Positions 11,151 through 23,541 of a DNA stretch of 64,000 nucleotides are shown piece after piece. Below the pieces are notes generated by a model, which did not search any database, was not told the origin of the DNA, and saw nothing but the letters and a program-made list of their open reading frames with translations. Origin of the DNA: Microstegium vimineum (lineage: Eukaryota; Streptophyta; Magnoliopsida; Poales; Poaceae); contig CM039126.1 of the NCBI GenBank assembly GCA_022036555.1, positions 14,603,263 through 14,667,262 on the forward strand. Reading direction: 5' to 3'. How positions within the stretch are numbered: the stretch's first letter is position 1; each line of letters opens with the position of its first letter. A program made the position numbers and the translations under genes.

Positions 11151-12980
11151 TTTGTGATTGTTTCTTGCATTTTCTCGGGGTTGTGTGCTCATGTTCTTGA
11201 TGGATGAACTTTATATGCGTGCGTGAGTGTCTGAGAAGGAATCTTTTCAAAGCTCAACTGAAAGTTTTATTAATGTCTTGATTGTGCTAGATTGGATTGA
11301 GTTTATTCAATTTGATAGCTAATTTAGAGCAGAAAGAAGATAGATTTGTTCTTGTTTTACAAGTTCAGTTTTACATATCCTTCTCTGGAATCAACGTGTC
11401 TGTCTTTCCCTAAAGGCAGGATATTCTAAATCCATTGGTGATTTACTCTTGTGCAAATCAAGGCGACCCTCTATCCCCTGCCTCATTTGATTGCCTATGC
11501 ATGTGTACAGTTCCTCGTGGTTGCGGCATTGGAAGATTCTGATGTGTATCAAATGGAATTGGATCTCCCCCATCAAATCTAAGTTGAAAGAATGGAATTT
11601 GTCTGTAATCGAGCTCTCCATCTGTGCAGGCTAATCCTTTTGTACCTCCAGACCGAACCCAATCAATCATCAACAGGTGCCCATCAAACCTATTTCCTGT
11701 TCTGTATTCCCTCTTGCATGTGGATCAAAGATCCTTGGACATGACCTTATTTTCCTGTAGTTAATTTTGTGCTTATGAGTGGGTATACAGGAAGGTAGCA
11801 TGGAGACATGCAAACTGATCTTGTTCCCTCATCGCTAGAAAAGCCCAAAACAGAAAGCGTATTGTCATCCTCTGCCTCTTGTATGCCCTTGTGAATTCGT
11901 GTTCTATAGAGTCTATAATTTTCTTAGCTTATGAAAAATATCAGACTTTTATTTTTATCTCAGAAGTGCCAAAATGATTGTTTCTAAGAAATTTTGTAAT
12001 TTCCTGTTGAACGAGATCCATTTCTCTGTAGAGATGATTATTCTGGACATCTGTTACCTATTGACTAATTAGAATTATAATATCAACTTCTATTCATAGT
12101 TACCTATTCTATTGCCAAACCTTCTTATGTTTAGAAAATTGAACTGATTTCATCTTACAAATCTTTTTTGGCACAGAAGGTTAAATTCCCAAAAGAAGTG
12201 TATGCAGTGTGTACAAGTCTTAGTGGGTTTGATATATATTTTTCTTGTCTATTGAGCTCATTGGGTGTGATATTTATTTGTCCCTGGAATATTTGGAAAT
12301 TCATCATTTCTCTTCTACCTGATAACTTGGTGCTCTATTATAGTAGTGCAATTTTTGCTATCTTATAGAAATTGATGGTATATATATACTAATGAATAAT
12401 TGTGTGCTGTAGGTGGAGCTGTTTGAAGACAGGAGTCATTCAAACAATGTCGCACGGTGGATTCGTTGATCTAGTTCTCCTTGTCCATATGTCTTGGGTA
12501 AAGAATTCTTACCCTGTCCAATTTTGTTGCACCTGCAACTGCAATTAGCACTTAAGTGCATTTGGGAAGTCCTTTCGCTTTTTGTTTTTTCCTTTTCATA
12601 CAGTGTGAATCTCCATGCACAAAGAATATTATTTTGAACCATAAAACTTGATGCCAAGTTCATTCGGTATAATAATTTTGTTCACCTGTACAGTCTAGGG
12701 ACACAAGGAGCTAATGGGACTGTCGTGAAGCTCATGACAAAGATCAACCTTTCAAGAGTCTTTATGATCAAATATGTTATAAAAAATAAAGTTCTATTTT
12801 TCAAACCAAAAAATGTTTCTTTATCATACATCCATTTATCCCTACATATAAATATTGAATGAGTGCCGGAGGACTTGCATCAGCAACGATGGTGCATTGC
12901 CTCGAGATGCATTATGAGATGATTGTGATTTCAATCCAAGCACCTGGTCCCCAAATCAATCAATCGGTGGGCGCTACGCC

Positions 12981-13000
12981 GCTGCCACCCCCCCCCCCCC
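12981..13000. repeat. Poly-C tract
   Basis: A run of about 14 cytosines followed by CACCACC; a homopolymer likely to vary in length and to cause sequencing errors. Confidence 0.8.
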
Positions 13001-14699
13001 CGCACCACCACTGTCTCCTCCCACAGCCACCTCCTGTTTTTTTTTTCGTTCTAATATTCTTAGATCGTGGGGGAGTCTGAGAGACACCAGTTTCTTGTAT
13101 CCGCTGCCGTCGCAAGAACAGATCTCCGGTCACACTAGCTACATGAGCCCAGCTAGCCGTCACCCTAGCCGCACGAGCCCAGCTCGCCGCCACCCCTGCT
13201 CGCCGGTGAAATATATTTTTACACTAATATTTGTAGTCATGATGAATTTTAACCATCAGATGTTCAGATCTCATTGTTCAAATCATAGTTCATATTTCCT
13301 ATGTCCCTTCCCCAAATCATTATGAATAATTTGTCTTTAGCCATAATGATCACTAGTTGTTTTCTGCATCTATTTTCAGTTTCTTTGTTCCTCCAAAATT
13401 TCCTATGTTCCTCCATTTTTTGTCTCATTTCAATTGTTGTGATGAGGTGACCATGAGTATTATCTGCTATGCCTCCTGTCCTATTGCTATTGTGCTCCTC
13501 CACGAGTTCTATTCTTTGGTTGAGGACAAGTTTGGACATTGAGATGCATAATTATTGCTTGTTGTGGGAAACTTGTTATTTGTTATCGATTCATCAAAAG
13601 GGCGTGATTTCAAGTGCTCTTGTTGTTGGATCGTGTTAGTTTGGTTGAGTGAGGATTTACGAGGAGCCGGACCCTTTTTCTGCTTTTTGTTTCAGTTTAG
13701 GTGTGCATCTTATTACCTTTTTTTCCAATTTACATTTGTGGGACCTAATCTCCTGTCCTGTTTTCTAATCTGTTTTTTGCTTGTTTAATCTAATGGATTG
13801 CTACTCATATTATTGTTTTATCTTCTGCCTATTGCACACTTGAAAATGCTTTAGTACAAATATAAAATATATTTTAATTGGAATACTTAGTCCTGATTGT
13901 TCGCTATTTTGTTTTTGGTGCCTACATACAAAGAGTTGTTCATACTCACAATAGTGATTTGCTTCTTATTTTCTCAACGAGTTCACTAATCTAGGCGTGT
14001 TTGAGTTTGATGTGCTAATTGCATGTGAAGAGTACTTATGTAGTCGATTTCAGAATCAGTATACATATGAGGAAATCATAATAAAAGGTCACATACTCAT
14101 TTTGTACAAAGATATTTAGTTTGAGTACGTAACTATTTAAACCTAAAATCAAATTTAGAAGTCATTGGGAGTTTATTTGTGCAGCCAAGATATTCGCTAC
14201 TGATTTCATTTCTTGTCATCTAGTACCTGGTATATCTTGAATAATTTATTTTAGTCAAGCAAGTGTAAACATTCTCTTCACTATGTTCTTGTATTTCTAT
14301 ATCACTTCTTCAGTTCAGTGTAAGGTCAGCTATTTAATCACAGCAATTAAAACCTTTGTTTACTGAATACATCCATATTTTGATCGTGCAATAGTCAGTT
14401 GGAGTCCCCCAAGCTGTGGTAGACAATCAGTGTCTTGCGGGAGTGGCACATATTAAATTGAGGCCCAATGAATCTTACTTCAACAATTTGAGCCATGTTT
14501 TTGACTCGGCAGTCTGTAAGTCTTTAGAGCTACAATGTGCAGGTTTTATATATACACTCTGAGATCGCCTGTAGTTTAGAAAACTCATCCTTGTCCAGAT
14601 TTATTTGCTGAGAAACTAATCCTATATATAAAGTTCAGGAAATTAATTCGATGCTAATCTGTAGATGATTTTGTAGTTCATATTTAGAAAGTTCATAAA

Positions 14700-15300
14700 C
14701 ACCCTGTCAGTCAGGCTACACAGCCCACTAATTCCGCTCAGCCCAGGCCCAGCCGGCCAGCCCAACCGAGCGGCGACCGCACCCTAAACCCCTCCCCGAA
14801 CTAGGAGCCCCCAACCCCCCACCCTTCCCACGTCCTTTGCAGTTCCGGTGCTCTCCGTCGCGTCGTCGGCTTCTCAAACCACTCGTCGCGGCGCGCCAAG
14901 CTTCTCGGCAAGGTAGCGCTCCGCCACATCTCCGACAAAACTCCGTAGTCGGTTAGTTTGCATCTCCGAACAAGCTTTGGTCCCATCCCCGGCCTCAGCG
15001 CTGGCTCCGTCACCGAAACAACCCTCTTCCCGGCGAGATATTTGTCCCCACCTCGGCCCAGCTCCGGCGCCACTTCGTCGGCTTCATTCTCCTCCCCTTC
15101 CCTCGAGCAGATCCTCCATTTTCTAGCTTTCTGTGAGCAGCGTGGCGGCTCCTGGGCATGGTCACAGCCTCTCCATCGAGGCATCCATTGGCGAACTGGG
15201 CTAGCGAATGCCGGTAAATCTGCCCGCAGCCCGCTCAGCCGCCCCTGCTTCCTGCTGGTGCTGGGCGCTGCCTAGGTCGCCGCCGACCGCCCACCCCCAA
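14700..15300 (+). other. Second GC-rich island, promoter/leader-like
   Basis: It opens with several AGCCCA-type motifs and CCTAAACCC, which are common in plant proximal promoters. C/T-rich sequence and a short open frame (14958-15275, 105 residues) follow, with no recognisable domain. It looks like a promoter plus first exon of a captured or resident gene. That is inference from composition and motif only. Confidence 0.3.
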
Positions 15301-15687
15301 TGGCTTTGCCTCCTGCTCGCCTGATTAGAGCTGGCTGGTGTGCCCACGCGATGCTAGATTATAACAACAGTGGCCACAAAATCTCATCTACTTCAAAAAT
15401 TTGTATACGTTGCGAGATTGAGTTTTTATGCTCCAACAATTCATCTGCATTGCACTTTCCAATTTGATTCCTGCTTTCTTTTTCAGATTTGGAACATTGA
15501 CGTGCAGTCGGTCGGATGTTCAAGGGGCAGGTTCGACCAGAACCTAGACAATTCATCAATTTTGCAGGCGGTGTTGGAAGAAATGTAAGGTGAGCCATGG
15601 CTGGATTTAGAGGCCGCTGTCTGGTGGACTGCACCAATTTTTTTTCTTGTATGCACTGTTGTTATTATGTAGAGGCGGTACAAAATT

Positions 15688-15706
15688 GTGTGTGTGTGTG
15701 TGTGTT
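15688..15706. repeat. (GT)n microsatellite
   Basis: A short run of GT dinucleotides inside the 8.5-kb block. Confidence 0.85.
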
Positions 15707-18399
15707 TTCTCGGAGTGCACCATTGTTTCTTGCCTACACTGTTGATGCATGCATGTTCTTGTGTTTGTGGTGACACTCTTAATGATACCAAAGTAGATGA
15801 GAACCATTGTGATGATCGATGACACTAACAATTTCTAGGCTCACACTGTTGGATAATCCCTGCTGCATTAGCATAACAGTAGCTTAACTTAGTCATTAGA
15901 TAGCATCTTTTCCTGTTCTACTTTACCCCCTTTATCCCTTTTGTAAGATACCTTAGGAATATGCTCTAGTGAGCTTCTTGTAAACCAAGTTTGCTTTTGC
16001 TATAATAGAAAGGGACTAGCCCACCAAGACTGCATTCCTGCAGCACCAAAACTCTCACCTTTGCACTGTTCCATTGCCAACAACACAACACAAGATGATT
16101 CAGGAATCTAATTTTTAATTTTATTCTGGGAACTAGATAATTTTTCAATTGTTATGCCACAGTCCCTATGTTAGATGACAATCTCTCCAGTTCCAATTAA
16201 TTTGTATTTGATGCTTCAAAAGATTATCTTATTAGTAAACTTGAGCTGTTGTTTCCATTGTCTTGCTCTTGCAGGAATTCTTGTTCAGCTTATGTTGGCA
16301 AGAAGCGAGCATGATGGGTCAGTGCCGCAGCTCAGTTCATTACGTGCTCTGCTCTGGATACTATTGCTAACTGAACTCTGAATTCATACATGTTCTCATG
16401 AGTTAAAGAAATATTGATTTGTATTATGTTATCCTTAGATTTTGAAGAATCAAATTATTTTTTGATCTAGTCTCATGTATGCATTTTAATTGTTTGTGAT
16501 TTATGGTCATATTATTGACAATGAGACTCAGGTTTCCTGTATAATTAGCTCCTCAGTGTTGTCCACTGCCAGGCTGTTTGTTTTTTTGGGTCTTACCCTC
16601 TCACTAACGGCAGCTCGTAGTGGCGTGATTAAGGGCGTTGTACACTTAACTCCTCAATCAAACACGTGCTAAGCTCATTCTCGAAAAAAAGACAATGAGA
16701 CCTGAGTCTTTCTCACCCTAGCTCCTATCTTTTTTTCCTTTTTTCTGTATGTGGATTATTGAGTACTCCAACTATGTGGTCTATTAATTTTCCAGCAGGA
16801 TAAATTGTATCTATAGATTTATTAATATAATTTGGATAATTATTTAGTTGTATGACACCACATTTATACATTATATTGTATCTGTGCATTTAATTTTGTT
16901 GTGAATGATTATGTTTGCTAGATGTCTTCCTATTTCAACAAATGTCCATGATTCTATTTTTTGGTTAGGAAATGATGCTTGGTCTGATGCCACAGTTTAC
17001 CATGCCATTCTAAAAGTCCACTATAGTCTGAATATATTCTTGATTCCAGGTAGCTTGGAGATTAATATTACCTAGATGGAAAAAAATCCTGCCAATTTAA
17101 AACCTCTACTTTGTAATACTATTTGAGTTTTTGGCGTTTTTTGCATATAGGATCTGTTGCACTGGTATGAAATGTGCAGATTTATTTTCCCTTAGCCTGT
17201 CCAGTTGCATTTCTTTTACATCCACATCAATTTATGTATATCATGATACATGTATGCTTCCTTCTATCTGACCCATGGAAAATTGGAGTTCAGCCATAAC
17301 AACGCTCGGGAGATCAGATAGATTGTGCCTCCAAAATTAAAACTTTGGTTGGCCTGCATGTTATGGAATGTACTTCTTCCCTAATTTGGAGTTGTTATTG
17401 CAAGTGGTTTTTGGTGAAATTCAGATTGTCACTAGTGAATCATTATTTGCACTAAGGAACCTAACTCTATTCTAGTTCGCATATAATTAAAGTTTTGAGA
17501 GAGCCTTTTTCCATTAGATTCTGTCAGAAATAGCTACATTTTAGTTATTTAGCTTTAGTTACTTTCTTTGCTAGATTTCATAATTGCTTTTTTCGCATTC
17601 AAAAATGCTGATTCATTGATGTTTATCTTTTTATTTAAGAAAGCACAAATCAGTACCTGAGTTGGTAGGCAAACGTCTCTTTTTTGTCCACTATGGACTA
17701 CTGCAGAACTAGATGTTGAGTCTCAACTCAAGATCAATTTTTCTTGCTTATTCAGTTTGATTATCTGCATCTAGCATTCTAATTTCTTTTCAAGCCAATT
17801 TTATGTTTTTCTTTTTTACAGGCAAGAACGCTTGTGTGGATGGATGCTTTCAATTGATTACCACAAAAATAGGTATTCCCATGGCCTACCTCTAAACTAT
17901 TGGAATCCGTATGCATGACATACTTCGTTATTAATCATTAAAGTTCCTTTTTGATGTTTCCTTTATCTTTTGTTCCACTTCTTTTGATAGGTGAAGAAAT
18001 TGGAGGTCACGCTAGAGAGGGTGAGAAAAGAGAGAGGGATGCATTAGTTTTTCTCTTTCAGATAAAAGAGTAATATAATTTGGAATTAGTTATTGAAGCC
18101 ATATTATTTATGGTCCCAATAAAGATTATTTAGCTACCGTAAATTATACTGTGATTTTGTGGAACAACTTAGACTGAGCTTCAAATGTGTGTATTCAAAC
18201 TGCAAAGTGCAATGCAATCTTTCATGATTCATTTACTTGGAAAAAATATGTTTTGACGAAAATAAGGTTTATGGTTTGAAATATGCTTTGTATGATTCAT
18301 TTATTATTTGCTTTGTTACCTCACCTATCTCAATAAAAATCTACCTTCCAAAAATATGTAAATAATACATGTTCAAGCTATGTTTCTTGTATGTTCACT

Positions 18400-18650
18400 C
18401 GTCTTAAAAACCAGCAGGCTAAAAGAAAACCAAAGAAAAAAAAATCTGCCGAGCCTTCCCATCCGAAAAGGCCATCAGACCAAAAGAAAACCCCCATGCG
18501 ACTGAAAAATAATAAAAAAAAGATCATCTACAAGAAAAATGAAAAAAAAATCAGCCACAGAAAAAATGAAAAAAATCGGCAGCGGGAAAAAATAGAAAAT
18601 ATAGAAAAAAAAATCGGCTCCAAACCGGTGCACGCGGGTGTGGCCGCTCG
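18400..18650. repeat. A-rich low-complexity tract
   Basis: Strongly purine-biased sequence with repeated GAAAAAAATCGG-like units just inside the right border of the 8.5-kb block. A long ORF reads through it, but only because the composition contains few stops. Confidence 0.7.
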
Positions 18651-18688
18651 GGACTTCGGGTGCACGCGGGACGGAGAGAAGGACTCGG

Positions 18689-18690
<2 letters not shown>

Positions 18691-18750
<60 letters not shown>

Positions 18751-19500
18751 GATGATTTCCTTGGAAGCTAGATGTGAAATAAACTAGGACCACATCTATA
18801 ATTTGCTAAAGCAACAAGAAAATATTCTAACTGCCAGTAATATATTTTCTTGAAAGCTGATGACTACCAAGGATATATACAGATATAGAGCAAGAGAAAA
18901 AAAAATGTCATACGCTCGAGGAAATTTGAGGCTCCGAGTGAAGCACAATTATCACTACACTTCGATGTAACTTTATGTGATTTTTTTCTTTTGTATATAA
19001 TTTATTAAATCTTGTAATGAATATTTGAGATCTAAATTATTCAAATATGTAAAAAGTTTGAACAAAAAATTTTTAAATCTCGTCGAGCACTATAACTTTA
19101 GCTAAGTCGTAACTCCAACCGAGGTGATTGGATAATTAAGAAAAAAAGAATTTCAAAGCTCTAAAACCTTCATTGATGGTTTTCAATTACACTCGAAGAA
19201 ATATAAATTATCTTGACAATTTTGAGTAGCACTCAAAGAAATATGAATTACATAACGCTTTCGAATACACCCAAGAGAATGAACAATTACCTTGGCAGTT
19301 TGTAAAAACTTAACTTTCCAAGAAATGTGACTTACCTTGGCGGTTTAGACTAGCCCTCAAGAACAAGAGCAGTTACCTTATCTATTTGGTTTAGCAGTCA
19401 ATAATATGCGTTTTCTTAGAGGTCTAAGCCAAAAAGAAACTATATATTTTCTTTGATATATAGTTTCATTTTGACACTCAAAAAAATTGTTGGCCTCGAG
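18691..19500. mobile_element. (AT)n tract and right-hand CACTA-like subterminal region
   Basis: A pure (AT)n tract (18691-18747) is followed by a third copy of the subterminal unit (18755-18890), matching those at 9898 and 10059. Further right the short motif appears in opposite orientation (CCTTGGCAGTTT about 19293, CCTTGGCGGTTT about 19336). Inverted motif orientation at the other end is what a CACTA right end would show. A terminal CTGGTAGTG sequence is missing. Confidence 0.5.
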
Positions 19501-21286
19501 AGGTATCTAATTTCATAGATCACAATAATCTACTTTTAATAGTTGCAGACGTAGCCTGATTTATAGCTTATATATTATATAAAAAACGTACCGTAAAGTC
19601 CATCTACTGTACTTGAGTAAAGATAGCCTGAAACACTATTTTGACTACTTCTGATGTTCCGCCGCTACATGTAGTAGACTCCACTTAACCGTTTGAATCA
19701 TTCATGCAAATCGATCGAGGACACCCCTTCCCCGATCACCGTCTATAACACTCAAAAGCAAGCTCCGCCTGCAGGACGAGTGCCGGCTAGAGTAGTGCAC
19801 CGGTTTTGGGTGCGGAGTCGTCGGGCGGGAAGACGGCCGATGGGCGTTGGGACGTTGGCTCGATCAGCGAAGTTGACTTGTGATGCCGCATGGGCACAGG
19901 GCACTTCATCATTTGTGTAGGTCCACGTCTCCATTTTCAGGTGGGAGGCGGCGAGCGGAGCCAATGAGCGATACTGCTCTATCGTCCCCCGTCGGCAACG
20001 TAACCTCCAGCTCCAGGGAGCACCCGGGGACCCGGCCGGGGTACTGGCTTCAGTGCTTGCGACACGTCGAAAGAGCATGGCGGAAATGCAGAGCCGGCTC
20101 AGTAGTTGTTGCCGCGGGCTTCCTTTGCCTGGTGAGATGGTAGTGCGATTGGTGTGCGACCTCAAGGAAAGATGGAACTTGAGACACTGAGCTCAAATGG
20201 GCCTTGATTCCTTAAACAGGCGAGCACATTTCTGTTATTTCGTGAGGGACATGGGCTTTCTTTGTCAGCTTCTCTGCACGTGCCAACGGCCCAGTGCCCA
20301 CACAACATGTTGTCCATCCGAACGTTCAATACAACTCGTCTCTAGGAAAGCATTCATCATATATATACTACCGGCGGAGATCTCGTTTTTGTCTATACCA
20401 GTTGATATCCGTGCGTTACAACGGGTACCAAATAATGACACGGTAACTTTAAGTTTGTGTTGTACTACTATAAAAAACGATTTGTTAAGCTTGATGTTTG
20501 CAACATTCAGTTGGTAGCCATCGCTATTACTTGAGTCTCAATTGTACTCTATTACTAAGTCTCAAATGGACTGAATTTTCTAACAATTACGGTTATCCAT
20601 TGGCATCAGCCACAGAGAGAGAGAGAAAGGTAAGTAAACTTCCACTTCACTTCATGCATATACCATGCAACATGCTTCAGCGCTCGAGGCTACTCTGAAA
20701 AATCCTACAAACCACTATATTAACTAGTACTGGCAATAGCAAACCCAAGAATCCATTGAGCTCCGTAGGAAGAGATCACCTTGCATGCGTGGTGGTGTCG
20801 CTCATCGTTAGTCTCTCATAGACGCATGGTTGCTTGTTCATGATTCCCATTTCCACATGCACTCTGAAACACCATAAGAACTCTAACAAAACCGACAACC
20901 ATTAGAAGCACGACACCACAAGCCACAAGCCATTAACACCTGTTGCCATAAGTAACACTAAACTTTCTTATTTATTAAGGACATAAAGAATAAAAATGAC
21001 CAGTTAATTGGGCAATGCATCAGATTTTATAAGATTCTGGACATTTCCAAACAAGATTCTTCATTGATTACATATATGTGAATGCAATATTGAATATCCC
21101 ATGCTCAAAATAAATTATTGAATATCCTTGGGTGATATAGTATCAGGATATCTCATATTCCAAATAATTTCTAGACATAAGTGCATAGTTTCAACTGGAT
21201 ATTTTTTTGTCATCACAGCCTAAACCCTAGCAGAAACAGAATAATGGTGGCTAAACATGGTAAAGTTAAGATTGAGTTCAAAATTT
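19500..21286. other. Intergenic spacer with a GC-rich patch
   Basis: The GC-rich patch 19740-20160 is open on both strands, for example 137 residues on the minus strand, without a recognisable product. The rest is AT-rich. Nothing else can be supported. Confidence 0.35.
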
Positions 21287-21291
21287 ATGGG

Positions 21292-23536
21292 TGAAAGTCC
21301 TTGTTTAGTTTTGGTAATTGAGTGACAACTTAGGTGGACTAATATGTGTTTGATATGAGATACACATGTGGTTTAGTCCATAGGTACACAAGTTTGAGCA
21401 ACAAATAAAGTCATGGTGGAGAGATGGCTTATGTGTATTGATGGTACTCAACTTGATGATGAAGGAACTTATTGCACATGAGACATGACATGGAATCATG
21501 TGACAAGATGGAGAAGATCATGGCATGACTTGGCTTGATGGACCGGTTGCAAGCGTGAAGGGCAAATTGGAGGCTTTAAAGCATTTGATCGCGAGGGGGA
21601 GGCTTGAGCAAGACTTGGCGCCGATGGACAAAGGCAACGGTGAAGGGCAAGTAAAGTCAACAGATCGATGAGCCAATATGTCACGTGATAATATGAAGTG
21701 GATCATATTATTTGTGATAGGTTGGTGCATGTGTTGCATCAATATTGAGAAGAAGATCAAATGGAATGCACAAGGCAAAGGTATAACTTAGGGCATTTCA
21801 TTTCATCGGTCATCGGTGTGTAGAGAAGTGTATGACCAGGTTGAGTTATAGTAAACACCACACTGTTAAGAGGGATGCAAAATAGACTAGCTAGATGAGG
21901 ATAAGAGTGCTCATGTCAATGGTCTATACGCGCTTGAGAGACATCCGGCACACACAAGCACTTAAGTGGAAATTCATGTTTACCAGGGAGCACCGATAAT
22001 ACCAGTCCAAGACTGTTAGTATCGATAGGCAAGTCTTTCGCCCAATTCTAGTTAGCTCATTAGAGAGTTCCAACAGTTAGAAAAACAAGGACCAGTAGTA
22101 CCGATTGCTTTGACAGGTAGTACCGGTGGGACCGATAGTACCAGTGGGACCGATAGTACCGGTAGTTCATTTTTTCTCCAACTTAGCGAGCCATTAGAGG
22201 GCTCCAATGGTCGGATTCCCTAGACCGGTAGTATCGGTGGTGGTAGTGCATCTGAGCTGCGAGTATAAATAGGACGCCCCTTCCCGTGGGACAGCGGAGA
22301 ACCCCATTATTTCATTCCTACATCTGAGAAAAAGGCTCCCAAGCGTCTCTCGCTCTCTCCCTCTTTTTCTCCTAGGCTTCAATCCATGGTGGATTTGAGA
22401 AAGAGAAGTGAGATTAGAGAGTGGAGAGGATCGATCTAAGACTCAAGCACTCGGAGTCCTCTTCTTGTCGGTTGGTTTTGCATTTGTTGCTCTTGGATTC
22501 TTGGAATCCTAGTCGGCTAGGCGTTCTTCGAGCTTGCCAATGATTTGTTAATTTGTGAGGGCACTCAAAGCTTTTGTAACCACCATTCGTTCTTAGTGAA
22601 ATCTTGAGCCACCCATTGTGTGAGCTTGAGAGAGAGGCAAGGAGGTGAAAGAGACTCCAACCTTCGCATGTCATCTCAACAACGAGGAGTAGGAACTCTA
22701 GTGTAGAGTTGCTGAACCTCAGCATAAACCTTGAGTCTCATGTGCTTGATGTTGTTGAGATAGCTTCATCTATCTCTTGCTATTGTGTTCTTCGTGTTCT
22801 TCCTCTCTCCCTTGTTCATAGGTTGGGAAGGCCTGATCTACAAATCGGCGAGGAAGCAATCCAAGTGGAGTTCAACATCATCACCCTCAACCTTTCGGAG
22901 TGTGATGTAAAGCTCAGATCTGGATTCAAAGCTCATCATACTCAAATCTCGGATCTACAGCAGGCCAGCGGTAGTACCAGTCTGCTACCACAGGTAGTAC
23001 CGGTCAGCCTACACCAATAGTACCGGTCCTACCACCGATAGTACCACTTTGGTGGTTTGCATTCTCTATTCACTAGCTTGTATTTACTTATTTATACTTG
23101 TGCTAGTGATTAGTGGTTGCTCTCGTAATTAGTTTAGCTTTTGTAGCTTGCTATTTACCTTCTTGCTTGTGTAGCATAGAAGTAGCCTTTGCGTGACTAA
23201 TTGGCTCGAGTAGCCTTCTTAGTCACATTGCTAGTGAGCTTAGGCTTTGTGAGCTTTGCATCACTAGTTTGTGTAGGAGCTCCTCGGTTTGATTAGAGTA
23301 CTAGTTGCTTAGGTTTGTGTGACCTTACAACCTAGACTTGTTTAGGTGAGCTTCCTAGCCCGACATCTTAATGAGCATAATTATCATAATTTGTTAGATG
23401 CTAGTGTTATAGATAGAGGGGGTGTAGTCTTAGCTAGACCGATAGTTTTAATTCCGCATTGGTTTTGGTTAGCCACTACGATTAATTTTTAGAAAGGACT
23501 ATTCACCCCCCTCTAGTCCGCCATCTCGACTCTACA
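21292..23536 (+). mobile_element. Solo LTR, 2245 bp, TSD ATGGG
   Basis: Begins TGAAAGTCC and ends CTCTACA, the TG...CA form of LTRs. It is flanked by a perfect 5-bp direct repeat ATGGG (21287-21291 and 23537-23541). A TATA box (GAGTATAAATAGG, about 22260) is followed by a C/T-rich leader, as expected at U3/R. The 3' end has the ATTCACCCCCCTCTAG motif common to grass LTRs. No primer-binding site, gag or pol lies inside, so it is a solo LTR left by recombination. The length would suit a Sirevirus-type Copia element, but without pol the superfamily is inference. Confidence 0.88.
22260..22272 (+). promoter_or_regulatory. TATA box of the solo LTR
   Basis: GAGTATAAATAGG is the only strong TATA match in the LTR and lies just upstream of a C/T-rich leader. 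It would drive transcription rightwards into the flanking DNA if active. Confidence 0.6.
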
Positions 23537-23541
23537 ATGGG

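Larger units (their letters stand above)
10232..18690. mobile_element. 8.5-kb block with exon-like GC-rich islands between two (AT)n tracts
   Basis: The block interrupts the array of CACTA-like subterminal units. Its borders carry a candidate inverted repeat: 10275-10295 against the reverse complement of 18669-18689, with 18 of 21 positions matching. Inside are two GC-rich islands (10260-11150 and 14700-15300), each followed by T-rich intron-like sequence with plausible splice sites, for example CCGCAAG/gtttgt near 11149 and tgctgtag/GTGGAG near 12413. I could not recognise any encoded protein. It may be a transposon with captured gene pieces, a host gene, or both. No transposase is visible. 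Confidence 0.45.

Noticed and set aside
19640..19690. Possible CACTA right terminus (GTAGTAG)
   Set aside because: The match to the left end CACTACCAG is too short, and the subterminal motifs end well before it.
20380..20430. GATATCCGTGCGTTACAACGGG, resembling a common grass repeat end
   Set aside because: Only a single short match; no paired end or internal sequence to define an element.
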